From: CAWGJC01 sp965276665
GTDB lineage: Bacteria > Pseudomonadota > Alphaproteobacteria > Acetobacterales > Acetobacteraceae
NCBI GenBank assembly: GCA_965276665.1
Contig: OZ255620.1
Coordinates: 4,898,001 to 4,962,000, forward strand
Length of the DNA stretch: 64,000 bases
Direction: 5' to 3'
Positions 26,784 to 35,205 of this stretch are shown piece by piece. The position numbers were made by a program, and so were the translations under genes. Under the pieces are notes generated by a model that did no database searches, was not told the origin of the DNA, and saw only the letters and a program-made list of their open reading frames with translations. Position 1 is the first letter of the stretch; each line of letters starts with the position of its first letter.

Positions 26784-27533
26784 ATGCGTGTCCTGCTCGT
26801 AGAAGACGACGTCACCACCGCCCGCGGCATCGCTCTGACGCTGAAATCCAGCGGTGCCGTGGTCGACCGCGCCGATACCGGTGAAGAGGCCCTGGAGCTG
26901 GCCCGGCATTACGATTACGACATCGTCGTGCTCGACCTGATGCTGCCGGACACCGACGGCTACGAGGTGCTCCGCCGGATGCGGGCCTCGCGCATGGACA
27001 CGCCGGTGATGATCCTCTCCGGCCTCACCCGACCGCAGGCCAAGGTGAAGGCCTTCGCGATGGGTGCCGACGAATTCCTGACCAAGCCTTTCGACAAGGC
27101 CGAACTGGTCGCGCGGATGCAGGCGGTGATCCGCCGCAGCAAGGGATTCAGCCAGCCGGTCCTGCGCATCGGCGACCTGACCCTGAACCTCGACAGCCGC
27201 GAAGTGCGTGTCGGCGACGCCGACGTGCATCTCACCGGCAAGGAATTCTCGATCCTCGAGCTGCTCGTGCTCCGCAAGGGCATGGTGCTGACGAAAGAAA
27301 CCTTCCTCAACCATCTCTATGGCGGCATGGACGAGCCGGAGATGAAGATCATCGACGTGTTCATCTGCAAGCTGCGCAAGAAGCTGGCCCAGGCCGGCGC
27401 CGGCTCGCTGATCGGCACCGTCTGGGGCCGCGGCTACATGATCCGCGACGGCATCGCCGCCGCACCCGCCGCACCGCTGGCGATGCCGGCCCTCGCCAGC
27501 GCCATGCCGGCCCGGGCGCTGACCGCGGCCTGA
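26784..27533 (+). CDS. ctrA: CtrA, cell-cycle response regulator (OmpR family)
   Basis: A 249-residue response regulator. The receiver domain (1-120) has the acidic pair EDD at 7-9, the phospho-acceptor Asp51 (VVLDLMLP) and the conserved Lys in FLTKPFDK. The OmpR-type winged helix (about 130-225) is very close to CtrA: GDLTLNLDSREVRVGDADVHLTGKEF-type strands, YGGMDEPEMKIIDVFICKLRKKL and VWGRGYMIRD. ATG 26784 follows GAGAGGG at good spacing. The protein has an Ala/Pro-rich tail ending in two alanines, as in Caulobacter CtrA where the final AA is read by ClpXP. I found no convincing GANTC or TTAA-N7-TTAA site in its promoter. Confidence 0.93.
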   Translation: MRVLLVEDDVTTARGIALTLKSSGAVVDRADTGEEALELARHYDYDIVVLDLMLPDTDGYEVLRRMRASRMDTPVMILSGLTRPQAKVKAFAMGADEFLTKPFDKAELVARMQAVIRRSKGFSQPVLRIGDLTLNLDSREVRVGDADVHLTGKEFSILELLVLRKGMVLTKETFLNHLYGGMDEPEMKIIDVFICKLRKKLAQAGAGSLIGTVWGRGYMIRDGIAAAPAAPLAMPALASAMPARALTAA

Positions 27534-27557
27534 GTTTGGGGAAGAAGGAGCAAAAGC

Positions 27558-27697
27558 AAGGCCGGGGGCTCTGCCCCTTGGACACCGCTGGGCCGCAAAG
27601 ACCCCAGACCCCATTATCACGCTCCGCGCGAAGCGTCAGCTGGGTTCCAAGGGCGACTGCCCTTGGCGGAGTCCAGGGGCAGCGCCCCTGGCCTTCA
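27558..27697. repeat. Interspersed G/C-rich repeat, copy 2
   Basis: It has two modules: AAGGCCGGGGGCTCTGCCCC near 27558 and GGTTCCAAGGGCGACTGCCC through CAGCGCCCCTGGCCTTCAA to 27697. They match copies 1 and 3. Each module can fold on itself through its G- and C-runs. It lies exactly between the convergent ctrA and nadK genes, so it may act as a two-way terminator. Confidence 0.7.
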
Positions 27698-27699
27698 AC

Positions 27700-28497
27700 T
27701 CAAACCGTGAACTGCTCCGCGATAATCCGCTCCGACAACCCCTGATCCGGGTCGAACAGGATCGTTACCGCGATCGAGCGATCCTCGCCGACCGCGACGG
27801 AGATCACGTTGCGCACCTCGGTTGAATCCGCGACCGCGGCGACCGGACGCTTGTCGCCTTCCAGCACCTCGAACAGCACGTCGGCGGAGCTCGGCAGCAG
27901 CGCGCCGCGCCAGCGGCGGGGCCGGAAAGCGCTGATCGGGGTCAGCGGCAGCAGGTTCGCGGAGAGCGGCACGATCGGCCCATGCGCGGAAAGGTTGTAG
28001 GCGGTTGAGCCGGCCGGGGTGGCGACGAGCACGCCGTCGCACATCAACTCGGCCAGCCGCACCCGGCCGTCCACCGAGATGCGGATTTTCGCCGTCTGGC
28101 CGCGCTGGCGGAGCAGCGACACCTCGTTCAGCGCCAGCGCCTCCTCGACCCCGCCCTCGGCAGTGATCGCATGCATGCGCAGCGGGTGGAGCTGCGCCGC
28201 CTGGGCGCGGACCAGGCGCTGCGGCAGATCCTCCTCGCTATAGGCGTTCATCAGAAAGCCGACCGAGCCGCAATTCATCCCGTAGACCGGCAGCTCGCGG
28301 TCGAGCATCGCGTGCAGCGTTTCCAGCATGAACCCGTCGCCGCCGAGACAGACCACCACCTCCGCCTCGTCGATCGGCGCCTCGCCGTACCGGTTGACCA
28401 ACCGGTTCCGGCTTTCGGAGGCGAGATCGGAGGGAGCGGCGCGGAAGGCGATGCGCGAGGCGTGCGGCAGCAGGCCGCTGGCAGCGTCGCTCGCCAT
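27700..28497 (-). CDS. nadK: NAD kinase
   Basis: A 265-residue enzyme that makes NADP from NAD and ATP. It has GGDG at residues 52-55 (VVVCLGGDGFMLETLH), the substrate-binding MNCGSVGFLMN, the LNEVSLLR segment and the DGVLVATPAGSTAYNLSAHGPI signature. Cytosolic. The ATG at 28497 gives about 12 residues more than many homologues; the nitrilase-like gene ends 20 bases upstream on the same strand. Confidence 0.95.
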   Translation of the reverse strand: MASDAASGLLPHASRIAFRAAPSDLASESRNRLVNRYGEAPIDEAEVVVCLGGDGFMLETLHAMLDRELPVYGMNCGSVGFLMNAYSEEDLPQRLVRAQAAQLHPLRMHAITAEGGVEEALALNEVSLLRQRGQTAKIRISVDGRVRLAELMCDGVLVATPAGSTAYNLSAHGPIVPLSANLLPLTPISAFRPRRWRGALLPSSADVLFEVLEGDKRPVAAVADSTEVRNVISVAVGEDRSIAVTILFDPDQGLSERIIAEQFTV

Positions 28498-28517
28498 CCC
28501 CGAGGTGACGATCGTGG

Positions 28518-29351
28518 TCAGACGAGCCGCCGATGATCGAGCACCGGCATGTCCCGCCGCACGCGGGCGGTAAGGGCGGGGTCAATCCGCGACGTCGCCC
28601 AGCCGGTACCGTCCGAGACCCGCGCGACCACATGGCCCCACGGATCGACCACCATGGAGTGCCCGTAGGTGAAGCGGGGCGCGCCCTTGTCGAGATGCTT
28701 GCCCCAGGTCGCGGGGGCGGCCATCCAGCATTGCGTCTCGATCGCCCGGGCGCGGATCAGCGGCTCCCAATGGTCGCGGCCAGTCTGCTGGGTGAAGGCG
28801 GCGGGCAAGAAGATGAGCTCGGCCCTGGCACGACGGAGGGCCAGGAACAGCTCGGGGAAGCGCACATCATAGCAGATCGCGCATCCCACCTTCATGCCGT
28901 TCGCCTCGTAGGTCACGACCGTGTCGCCGCTGCCGAAGGTGGCGCTCTCGCGGTAGCCGGTGCCGTCCGGCGTGACGATGTCGAACAGGTGGATCTTCCG
29001 GTAGCGCGCGAGCTCGTCCCCGGTCGGGCCGAACACCACCGTCGTGTTGAACAGTCGCTCGCCCTCGCGCTCGACGATCGAGCCGCCATGCACATGGATG
29101 CGGCGGTCGCGCGCGATGCCCCGCAGGAATTCAAAGGCCGGTCCGCCCGGCTCGTTGGCGCCGCGCGGCGGCAGCGTCTCGGCCTCGGCGAACTTGCTGG
29201 CCCGGTCGCCGCCGAGACTGCTCCAAACCTCGGGCAGGCTCACGATGTCGGGCCGGTCCTCGGCGATGGCGCCGTCGATCAGCGCGCGCGCCTGAGCGAT
29301 GTTCGACGCCTTTTCGGGGCCGGGATTCATCTGCACGACGCTGACCCGCAT
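28518..29351 (-). CDS. Carbon-nitrogen hydrolase (nitrilase superfamily, Nit1/Nit2-like)
   Basis: A 277-residue amidase. The Glu-Lys-Cys triad is visible: Glu41 (VSLPEVW), Lys in RYRKIHLFDI and Cys in VGCAICYDVRFPELF. Members of this branch deaminate damaged glutathione or act as omega-amidases on 2-oxoglutaramate. The exact substrate is uncertain. It lies upstream of nadK on the same strand with a short gap. Confidence 0.9.
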   Translation of the reverse strand: MRVSVVQMNPGPEKASNIAQARALIDGAIAEDRPDIVSLPEVWSSLGGDRASKFAEAETLPPRGANEPGGPAFEFLRGIARDRRIHVHGGSIVEREGERLFNTTVVFGPTGDELARYRKIHLFDIVTPDGTGYRESATFGSGDTVVTYEANGMKVGCAICYDVRFPELFLALRRARAELIFLPAAFTQQTGRDHWEPLIRARAIETQCWMAAPATWGKHLDKGAPRFTYGHSMVVDPWGHVVARVSDGTGWATSRIDPALTARVRRDMPVLDHRRLV

Positions 29352-29423
29352 GGCCGAGCTCCTTATTCCGCAATCCGCATCGCATGAAGGCGATGCAGCG
29401 GCAAGCGCCGCGTTCTGCCCCAG

Positions 29424-29900
29424 CTACCGTCCGGTTCGCGGGTCGAAACGCGGTTCGGTGCGCGGCCGCACGATGCGCCGCTCATCCCCCTCCGCCCGGC
29501 GCGGCGCCCGCAGGCCGGGCGGTTCGGGCAACTCGTCCACCTCGTAGCGGGCGGGCGGGATGGGCGGACGAATGACGGCCGGGCGGCGCGGCGGCGCATC
29601 GGGTGGCGGCGCGCCGCGGGTCCGGGCGCGTTCGATCGCCGGCGTCTCGTATGGGTCCGCATCGTGCGGCTCGAACTCGGTGTGCAGTCCGTCATGCCGC
29701 TCGGGCAGGCGCAGCGCCAGGCTGCGGATCTCGCCCTGGATCTCGTCGAGCCGGGCTTCGAGCGCGGCGAGCCTTCCCTTCACGCCATAGACCGCGAAGG
29801 GAAGGCCGAGATAGGCCAGCGCGATCAGGGCGCCGAGCGCGACGAGCAGGAGCGCGAGCCAGGAGGGAACCCAGTCCGGGAACGTGAACGGCATCACCAT
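29424..29900 (-). CDS. Membrane-anchored protein with coiled coil and proline-rich tail, unknown
   Basis: A 158-residue protein: one N-terminal membrane segment (about residues 11-34), then a coiled-coil stretch (RLAALEARLDEIQGEIRSL), then a long Pro/Arg-rich, probably disordered tail. The start is ATG 29900 or ATG 29894. I recognise no family. It is divergent from the PhnW-like gene. Confidence 0.6.
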   Translation of the reverse strand: MVMPFTFPDWVPSWLALLLVALGALIALAYLGLPFAVYGVKGRLAALEARLDEIQGEIRSLALRLPERHDGLHTEFEPHDADPYETPAIERARTRGAPPPDAPPRRPAVIRPPIPPARYEVDELPEPPGLRAPRRAEGDERRIVRPRTEPRFDPRTGR

Positions 29901-30027
29901 GGCGGCCGATGATAACGCATCCCGGTTCTGCGTGCAGCGAGTCCCGGCGAGGGCCGACAAGGGCCAGGGAGGGGTGGATCTCCCGCCCGCCGCGTGCGAG
30001 TCCTCCGCGACAGGAGGAATGGCCATC

Positions 30028-31137
30028 ATGCTGCTGCTGATTCCGGGCCCCGTCACCACCCATCCCGATGTGCGCGCCGCGATGGCGCAGGACATCGCGC
30101 CCTGGGACAACGAATTTCGCGCCGTCTATGCGCGCGTCGCCGAACGGGTGCGCGCGCTGGCGGGCGGCGTGGCCGGCGCGCATGCGGCGCTCGCGCTGCA
30201 AGGCTGCGGGCATTTCGCGGTGGAGGCGGCGGTCCGCACCTTCTTGCCCGCGGGCGGCCGGATCCTGGTGCCGGGCGTCGGCGCCTATGCCGAGCGGATG
30301 GTGCGCCTCGCGCGCGAGGCGGGGCGGGAGCCCGTGGTGCTGCCGCTGCCGCTCGATCGCCCGGCCGATGTCGAGGCGGTGGCCGCGGCACTCGAGGCCG
30401 ATCCGTCGATCTCGCATGTCGGCCTGGTCTACAGCGAGACCGGCACCGGCATCATCCATGACGTCCCCGCGCTCGCGGCCCGGGTCGGCGCGCTTGGCCG
30501 GCGCGCGATCGTCGATGCGGTCTCCGCCTTCGGCGCGCTGCCGCTCGACATCGCGGCGCTCCCCGCGGTGGATGCCGTGGTGTTCACCTCGAACAAATGC
30601 ATCGAGGGCATGCCCGGCCTGGCCTTCGCCGTCTGTCCGGTGGCGCGGCTCGAGGCGTGCATCGGACAGGCGGGAAGCTGGTCGCTCGACCTCGCGGATG
30701 TTTTCGACATGCAGCGCCGAAGCCCGGGCTCGTTCCGTTTCACCCCGGCCGCCCAGGTGCTCGCCGCCTTCGACCGCGCGCTCGCGCTGCACGCGGCAGA
30801 GGGGCGCGAGACGCGGCTCGCGCGCTACACGGCGAACATGCGCACGCTGTATGACGCGCTGCCCGCGCTCGGGCTCGGCGCCTGCCTGCCGCTCACGGTG
30901 CAGGGACCGATCATCGTCAATGTCCGCGCGCCGGAAAGCCCGGACTGGAATCTGCTGCGCTTCGTCGATGCGCTGAAAGCGCGCGGCGTGCTGATCAGCA
31001 ATTTCCACAACATGACATTCCCGAGCTTCCGCGTCGGCTGCATCGGCGCGGTGACGCCCGCCGACATGCGCGATGCGGTCGGCAAGATGGGTGAGGCGCT
31101 CGAGGAGATGGGGCTGCGCGGCGCACGGGCGGCGTGA
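30028..31137 (+). CDS. PhnW-like aminotransferase (2-aminoethylphosphonate-pyruvate transaminase family)
   Basis: A 369-residue class V aminotransferase. It follows PhnW along its length: LLLIPGPVTTHP, WDNEF, LQGCGHFAVEAAV, VGLVYSETGTGIIHDV, IVDAVSAFGALPLDIAAL and the PLP-lysine block SNKCIEGMPGLAFA. PhnW moves the amino group of 2-aminoethylphosphonate to pyruvate, giving phosphonoacetaldehyde. AGGAGG at 30012-30017 sits ten bases before ATG 30028 and almost touches the ATG at 30019, so 30028 is the better start. No phnX or phnY/phnA gene is next to it; instead it overlaps fhs by one base. A related glyoxylate aminotransferase role is the alternative. Confidence 0.8.
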   Translation: MLLLIPGPVTTHPDVRAAMAQDIAPWDNEFRAVYARVAERVRALAGGVAGAHAALALQGCGHFAVEAAVRTFLPAGGRILVPGVGAYAERMVRLAREAGREPVVLPLPLDRPADVEAVAAALEADPSISHVGLVYSETGTGIIHDVPALAARVGALGRRAIVDAVSAFGALPLDIAALPAVDAVVFTSNKCIEGMPGLAFAVCPVARLEACIGQAGSWSLDLADVFDMQRRSPGSFRFTPAAQVLAAFDRALALHAAEGRETRLARYTANMRTLYDALPALGLGACLPLTVQGPIIVNVRAPESPDWNLLRFVDALKARGVLISNFHNMTFPSFRVGCIGAVTPADMRDAVGKMGEALEEMGLRGARAA

Positions 31138-32801
31138 TGCAGAGCGATCTGGAGATCGCGCGCGCCACCAGGCTGCGGCCGATCGCGGAGATTGCGGCGA
31201 AGGCCGGGATTCCGGCAGATACGCTCGAGCCTTACGGGCGGTTCAAGGCGAAGATCGGTTTCGATTTCATCAATGGAGTCGCGGACCGGCCGGACGGGAA
31301 GCTGGTGCTCGTGACCGGCATCAGCCCGACGCCCGCGGGCGAGGGGAAGACGACGACGACGGTCGGGCTCGGCGATGCGCTGAACGCGATCGGCACGCGC
31401 ACCATGATCTGCCTGCGCGAGCCTTCGCTCGGGCCGAGCTTCGGCATGAAAGGCGGCGCGGCCGGGGGCGGCCGCGCGCAGGTGGCGCCGATGGACGAGA
31501 TCAACCTGCATTTCACCGGCGATTTCCACGCGATCACCACGGCGAACAACCTGCTCGCCGCGCTGATCGACAATCACATTTTCTGGGGCAATGCGCTCGG
31601 CATCGATCCGCGCCGGATCACCTGGCGTCGCGCGCTCGACATGAACGACCGGGCGCTGCGTGGGCTCGTGGTCGGGCTAGGCGGCGGCGCGAACGGTGCG
31701 GCGCGCGAGGACGGGTTCGATATCACCGTCGCCTCGGAGGTGATGGCGGTGTTCTGCCTGGCGCGCGATCTCGCCGATCTGCAGGCCAGGCTCGGCAGGA
31801 TCGAGATCGGCCGCGGACGCGACGGCGTGGTGACCGCGTCGGCCTTGCAAGCGGATGGCGCGATGGCGGCGCTGCTGCGCGACGCGCTGATGCCCAATCT
31901 GGTGCAGACGCTGGCGGGCTCGCCGGCGCTCGTGCATGGCGGCCCTTTCGCCAATATCGCGCATGGCTGCAACTCGGTGATGGCGACGCGGCTCGCGCTC
32001 AAGCTGTCCGATGTCGTGGTGACCGAGGCCGGCTTCGGCGCCGATCTCGGGGCCGAGAAATTCTTTGACATCAAGTGCCGCTCGGCCGGTCTCGCGCCCG
32101 CCGCCGCGGTGATGGTGGCGACCGTGCGGGCGCTCAAGATGCATGGCGGCGTGGCGAAATCGGCGCTCGGCGCGGAGGATGTCGCGGCGGTGCGGCGCGG
32201 CATCGTCAATCTGGCGCGCCATGTCGAGAACGTGCGGAAATTCGGCGTGCCCGTCGTGGTCGGCATCAACCGCTTCTCGTCGGATACGGAGGCGGAGCTC
32301 GCCGCCGTACGGGAGGCGATGGCGGCGCAGGGTGTCGAGGCGGTGCTGTGCACGCACTGGGCGGATGGGGCCGCCGGCGCGGAAGGCCTGGCGCGCGCCG
32401 TGCTCGCCACGCTCCAGGAGAGCAGCGCGAGTTTCCGGCCGCTCTACGATCTGGCGCTCCCGCTTGAGGAGAAGCTGCGGGTGATCGCGCGCGAGATTTA
32501 TCGCGCGGCGGAGGTGTCGGTGCCGCCGAACGTGTCGCGCCGGCTGGCCGGATTCGACGAGACGCATCCGGGCCTGCCGGTCTGCGTCGCCAAGACGCAG
32601 TATAGTTTCAGCGCGGATCCCTCGGCGCTCGGCGCGCCGGAAGGGCATGTGCTGCCGGTCCGCGAGGCGCGGCTCTCCGCCGGCGCCGGCTTCGTCGTCG
32701 CGATCTGCGGCGATGTCATGACGATGCCTGGCCTGCCGCGCCATCCGGCGGCCTCCGCGATCGGGCTCGCGGAGGATGGCAGCGTATACGGCTTGTTCTG
32801 A
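31137..32801 (+). CDS. fhs: Formate-tetrahydrofolate ligase
   Basis: A 554-residue enzyme that makes 10-formyl-tetrahydrofolate from formate, THF and ATP. The P-loop-like GISPTPAGEGKTTTTVGLGDAL lies near residues 60-80; REPSLGPSFGMKGGAAGGG and MDEINLHFTGDFHAITTANNLL are signatures. The start ATG shares its A with the TGA of the preceding aminotransferase gene, so translation is probably coupled. The length is normal. Confidence 0.96.
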   Translation: MQSDLEIARATRLRPIAEIAAKAGIPADTLEPYGRFKAKIGFDFINGVADRPDGKLVLVTGISPTPAGEGKTTTTVGLGDALNAIGTRTMICLREPSLGPSFGMKGGAAGGGRAQVAPMDEINLHFTGDFHAITTANNLLAALIDNHIFWGNALGIDPRRITWRRALDMNDRALRGLVVGLGGGANGAAREDGFDITVASEVMAVFCLARDLADLQARLGRIEIGRGRDGVVTASALQADGAMAALLRDALMPNLVQTLAGSPALVHGGPFANIAHGCNSVMATRLALKLSDVVVTEAGFGADLGAEKFFDIKCRSAGLAPAAAVMVATVRALKMHGGVAKSALGAEDVAAVRRGIVNLARHVENVRKFGVPVVVGINRFSSDTEAELAAVREAMAAQGVEAVLCTHWADGAAGAEGLARAVLATLQESSASFRPLYDLALPLEEKLRVIAREIYRAAEVSVPPNVSRRLAGFDETHPGLPVCVAKTQYSFSADPSALGAPEGHVLPVREARLSAGAGFVVAICGDVMTMPGLPRHPAASAIGLAEDGSVYGLF

Positions 32802-32860
32802 CACGCTGGCTTCTCTGCGAGGCTGGCTGTTCCGACAGTCTGGCTGATGGGTCGAAAAGT

Positions 32861-33499
32861 TCAGCCGAATTTCGGCTCGGTGCCCTGGTAGCTCGGCAGC
32901 GCCTCGATGCGCGCCCACCACTCCGCGAGGCCCTCGACGCCGAACACCGCCTCCTTGTCCGGGGTGAGCGAGACGTAGAACAGGATCGGCGCGAGATAGA
33001 GATCCGCGAGGCTCAGCTCGCCGGCGACGAAAGGTGACGATCCACGCGTTTGCATCGCGAATTCGAGCATCTTCCGGCCGGTCTCGATGCCGGCCTGGCG
33101 CGACGCATCATTCTTGCCGCCGACGAAATCGGGGAAGAGATGATAGGCGGCGACCCCGCCCAACAGCCCGCCGTACCCGTAGGAATCGACGAGGCCGATG
33201 ACCATGTCCATTCGCGCGCGATCGGCGGGGGTGGCGGGGATGAGCGATGGTCCAGGCAGCACGTCGTTGAGGTAGCGGGTGATCGCCGAGGTCTCGAGGA
33301 TCCGCGTCCCGCCATGGTCGAGCACCGGCACCTTGCCGAACGGATGGCGTTTCAGATGCGCGGGCTGCTTTGGATCGCCGGCCAGCACGTTGAGCTGCTC
33401 CTGCCTGAATCCGGTGACGCCTTTCTCCGCCAACAGCATCTTGACGGTGCGCACATAGGTGGAGCCGTCGAAGCCCCAAAGCGTAATATCGGGCATCAA
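32861..33499 (-). CDS. Glutathione S-transferase family protein
   Basis: A 212-residue protein with an N-terminal thioredoxin-like domain (ITLWGFDGSTYVRTVKMLLAEKG, HPFGKVPVLDHGGTRILETSAITRYL) and an all-helical C-terminal domain (LSLADLYLAPILFYV). The ETSAI glutathione-binding motif is present, and Ser/Thr/Tyr at 13-15 could activate the thiol. The substrate is unknown. Confidence 0.88.
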   Translation of the reverse strand: MMPDITLWGFDGSTYVRTVKMLLAEKGVTGFRQEQLNVLAGDPKQPAHLKRHPFGKVPVLDHGGTRILETSAITRYLNDVLPGPSLIPATPADRARMDMVIGLVDSYGYGGLLGGVAAYHLFPDFVGGKNDASRQAGIETGRKMLEFAMQTRGSSPFVAGELSLADLYLAPILFYVSLTPDKEAVFGVEGLAEWWARIEALPSYQGTEPKFG

Positions 33500-33508
33500 T
33501 CCGTCCTT

Positions 33509-33744
33509 TCAAGAATCGTCGGAAATCCCGTCCGGCATCTCGCCGCGCGCCGCGAACACGCCGCCATGGTGCTGGTATTCCCACTCGCCGCCGACATCGA
33601 AACCGAGTGAGCGCAACCGCTCGGCATGCGTCTCCGCATTATCGACCGGCGTGTAGCCGAGCACCGTCCGCCGCTCGGGTAAGTGCGGAGCATCGTCTCG
33701 CCCAGCATCTTGAACACGCCGTACGCGGTCGGTGGCGGGGTCGA
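33509..33744 (-). pseudogene. Remnant of an NAD(P)-dependent SDR epimerase/dehydrogenase
   Basis: Two minus-strand frames join as one relic: YGVFKMLGETMLRTYP, which has the Y-x-x-x-K pair of extended SDR enzymes, then in another frame RRTVLGYTPVDNAETHAERL and the C-terminus EMPDGISDDS. The N-terminal Rossmann part is absent. A sugar epimerase or uronate dehydrogenase ancestor is possible. It lies between gst and the 3' end of glgA. Confidence 0.55.
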
Positions 33745-35205
33745 TCATCGCGGCGTGCTTTCGAGGATTTCGCGGTAGAGCGCGACGTAGCGCCTGGCCG
33801 CCACGGTCCAGCTCACATCGGACGCCATGCCGTTGCGCTGCAGGCGCGGCCAGGCGCCGCGGTCCTGCCAAAGTGCCCTCGTCCTGGCGACCGCGGCGGC
33901 CAACCCGTCGCGCGTGCCGGGCGGGAATTGCAGCCCGGTGGCGACGCCGGCGGCAAGCGCCATCTCGTTGGCGTCGATCACGCTGTCGGCCAGGCCGCCG
34001 ACCCGCGCCACCACCGGCACTGTGCCGTAGCGCAGCGCGCAGAGCTGGGTGAGGCCGCAGGGCTCGAAGCGCGACGGCACCAGCAGTGCGTCGCAGCCGC
34101 CCTGGATGAGATGCGCGAGCGCCTCGTCATAGCCGATCTCGACGCCGATGCGGCCGGGATGCGCGGCGGCGGCGGCGCGGAACGCGGATTCCTGCGCCGG
34201 ATCACCGGCGCCGAGCAGCGCGAGCTGGATGCCGGCGGGCGCGACCACCGCCTCCTCCAGCGCATCGAGCAGCAAATCCATGCCCTTCTGCCAGGTGAGC
34301 CGGCCGACCACGCCGAGCAGCAGGGCATCGGGCACTGGGTCGAGGCCGAGGCGGGATTGCAGCGCCGCCTTGTTCATCCCGCGCGTCTCGAGATGCCGCG
34401 CATCGTAGCGGGCGGCGAGGTGCTCGTCGGTGGCGGGGTTCCACACCGTCTCGTCGATCCCGTTCAGGATGCCGGAAAGCGCCGGGCGGCGGGCGCGCAG
34501 CAGCCCGCCGAGCCCCATGCCGCCGAGCTCGGTGGCGATCTCTGCGGCATAGCTCGGCGAGACGGTGGTGATCCGGTCGGCGAGCTGCAGCCCGGCCTTC
34601 AGGAAGCCGATGCCGCCGTAATATTCCAGCCCCTCGATCGTGTAGGAGCCGCCCGGCAGGAACAGCGCCGGCAGCAAGTGCGGCGGAAACCGGCCCTGGA
34701 AGGCCAGGTTGTGCACGGTCATCACCGTGCCTGGACGCGGCCCGGGCCCGTAGGAGAGATAGGCCGGCGCCAGCCCCGCCTGCCAGTCATGCGCGTGCAC
34801 GATGTCCGGCCGGTAATCGCCGAGCTCGCCCCGGCCGATCCGGGCGGCGATCAGGCCGAGGGCCGCGAAGCGGAAGGCGTTGTCGGGCCATTCCGCGCCG
34901 TCCGGGCCGGTATAGGGAAGCCCCTCGCGCGCGTAGAGATGCGGCGCGTCGATCGCGAGCAGGTCGAGGCCGTGCGCCCGGCCAGCGAGGATGCGCGCCG
35001 GGCCGCCGAACAAATCCGGCACCTCGGCGACCGATGCCGCCCCGGCGAGCGCCGCGAGCACCGCGGGATAGCCCGGCAGCAGCGAGCGCACCGCGGCGCC
35101 CTCGCGCGCGAGCGCCGGCGGCAGCGCGCCCGCGACATCGGCGAGCCCTCCCGTCTTGACGAGCGGATAGAGCTCGGAGACGACCGAGAGGATCTGCATC
35201 GTCAA
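33745..35205 (-). CDS. glgA: Glycogen synthase (ADP-glucose)
   Basis: A 486-residue GT5 glycosyltransferase that extends alpha-1,4-glucan from ADP-glucose. The N-terminal VVSELYPLVKTGGLADVAGALP carries the K-T-G-G substrate motif; HAHDWQAGLAPAYL and the C-terminal LLVPSRFEPCGLTQLCALRYGTVPVV (E-x7-E) are in place. It overlaps glgC by four bases, so glgC-glgA are coupled. Confidence 0.95.
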   Translation of the reverse strand: MTMQILSVVSELYPLVKTGGLADVAGALPPALAREGAAVRSLLPGYPAVLAALAGAASVAEVPDLFGGPARILAGRAHGLDLLAIDAPHLYAREGLPYTGPDGAEWPDNAFRFAALGLIAARIGRGELGDYRPDIVHAHDWQAGLAPAYLSYGPGPRPGTVMTVHNLAFQGRFPPHLLPALFLPGGSYTIEGLEYYGGIGFLKAGLQLADRITTVSPSYAAEIATELGGMGLGGLLRARRPALSGILNGIDETVWNPATDEHLAARYDARHLETRGMNKAALQSRLGLDPVPDALLLGVVGRLTWQKGMDLLLDALEEAVVAPAGIQLALLGAGDPAQESAFRAAAAAHPGRIGVEIGYDEALAHLIQGGCDALLVPSRFEPCGLTQLCALRYGTVPVVARVGGLADSVIDANEMALAAGVATGLQFPPGTRDGLAAAVARTRALWQDRGAWPRLQRNGMASDVSWTVAARRYVALYREILESTPR

